This document shows, piece after piece, positions 58,955 to 59,055 of a stretch of DNA of 59,055 nt. Origin of the DNA: Bacillus kexueae. GTDB lineage: Bacteria > Bacillota > Bacilli > Bacillales > Aeribacillaceae. The position numbers and the translations under genes were made by a program. The stretch lies in contig NZ_JALAZE010000014.1 of NCBI RefSeq assembly GCF_022809095.1, forward strand, positions 1 through 59,055, in the 5' to 3' direction. Each line of letters begins with the position of its first letter. Position 1 is the stretch's first letter. A model generated the notes under the pieces. That model ran no database searches and was not told the DNA's origin. It was given only the letters and a program-made list of their open reading frames with translations.

Positions 58955-59055
58955 ATAGGTTAAGTCCTCGATCGATTAGTATCCGTCAGCTCCATGTGTC
59001 ACCACACTTCCACCTCGGACCTATCAACCTGATCATCTTTCAGGGATCTTACTCA
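58955..59055 (-). rRNA. rrl: 23S ribosomal RNA, 3' end (partial)
   Basis: On the minus strand the last about 100 nt of 23S: CATGGAGCTGACGGATACTA then ATCGATCGAGGACTTAACC. The 5' part lies beyond the right edge. The spacer to 5S (58813-58954) contains no tRNA. Confidence 0.96.

Overview
The window is a low-GC, endospore-forming Firmicute chromosome, most likely a member of the Bacillaceae. From recall, gene content and order match the Bacillus subtilis segment between the rRNA operons rrnA and rrnJ, about 30-90 kb clockwise of oriC, shown here in reverse complement. Nearly every gene lies on the minus strand. The evidence is the run gin - yaaO - tmk - darA - yaaR - holB - ricT - yabA - trmN6 - rsmI - (abrB) - metS - tatD - rpfB - rnmV - ksgA - yabG - veg - sspF - ispE - purR - ridA - spoVG - glmU - prs - ctc - pth - fin - mfd - spoVT - yabM/N/O/P/Q - divIC - yabR - tRNAs - spoIIE - yabS - yabT - tilS - hprT - ftsH - coaX - hslO - yacD - cysK - pab/fol - dusB - lysS. 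I make no species call.

Layout from right to left, the direction of transcription. At 58.7-59.06 kb are the 3' end of a 23S rRNA gene and a complete 5S gene. At 50.3-58.4 kb come the anti-sigma-G factor Gin, a decarboxylase-like PLP enzyme, and a replication/signalling cluster (tmk, darA, yaaR, holB, ricT, yabA) followed by RNA modification genes (trmN6, yazA, rsmI). At 49.2-50.2 kb abrB diverges from metS, with four Spo0A-box sequences between them. At 43.4-49.2 kb are metS, tatD, rpfB, rnmV and ksgA; a perfect parS sequence sits inside the metS-tatD terminator hairpin. At 41.7-43.2 kb two plus-strand genes, a VanW-domain protein and a repetitive protein, interrupt the conserved ksgA-yabG order and are the main accessory insertion. 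At 36.5-41.6 kb are yabG, veg, sspF, ispE, purR-ridA and spoVG, and at 28.4-36.2 kb glmU, prs, ctc, pth, fin and mfd. At 22-28.2 kb are spoVT, yabM-N-O-P-Q, divIC and yabR. Then come tRNA-Met and tRNA-Glu, spoIIE-yabS-yabT, tilS-hprT-ftsH (14.5-20.8 kb), coaX-hslO-yacD, cysK, the p-aminobenzoate/folate operon pabB-pabA-pabC-folP-folB-folK-yazB-dusB, and lysS. The left edge is the 5' end of a second 16S gene with three recognisable tandem promoters.

Functionally this is a housekeeping and sporulation core: cell division and origin control (divIC, yabA, parS), stage II-V sporulation genes (spoIIE, yabPQ, spoVG, spoVT, gin, fin, yabG, sspF), precursor supply (prs, glmU, ispE, pab/fol, cysK, coaX), and translation or tRNA functions (lysS, metS, tilS, dusB, ksgA, pth). 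Several promoters read directly from sequence agree with the known sporulation circuitry: a sigma-H promoter for spoVG, an unusual 21-bp-spaced promoter for spoIIE, a sigma-F-like promoter for fin, a sigma-E-like promoter for yabPQ, and tandem 0A boxes just downstream of the abrB promoter.

The clearest structure not explained by genes is a repeat family of about 170 bp present eight times. Every copy has the same orientation and abuts the poly-T side of an intrinsic terminator (cysK, ftsH, yabR, spoVT, sspF, ksgA, yabA, gin). Three copies carry a second conserved module of about 130 bp with two stem-loops.
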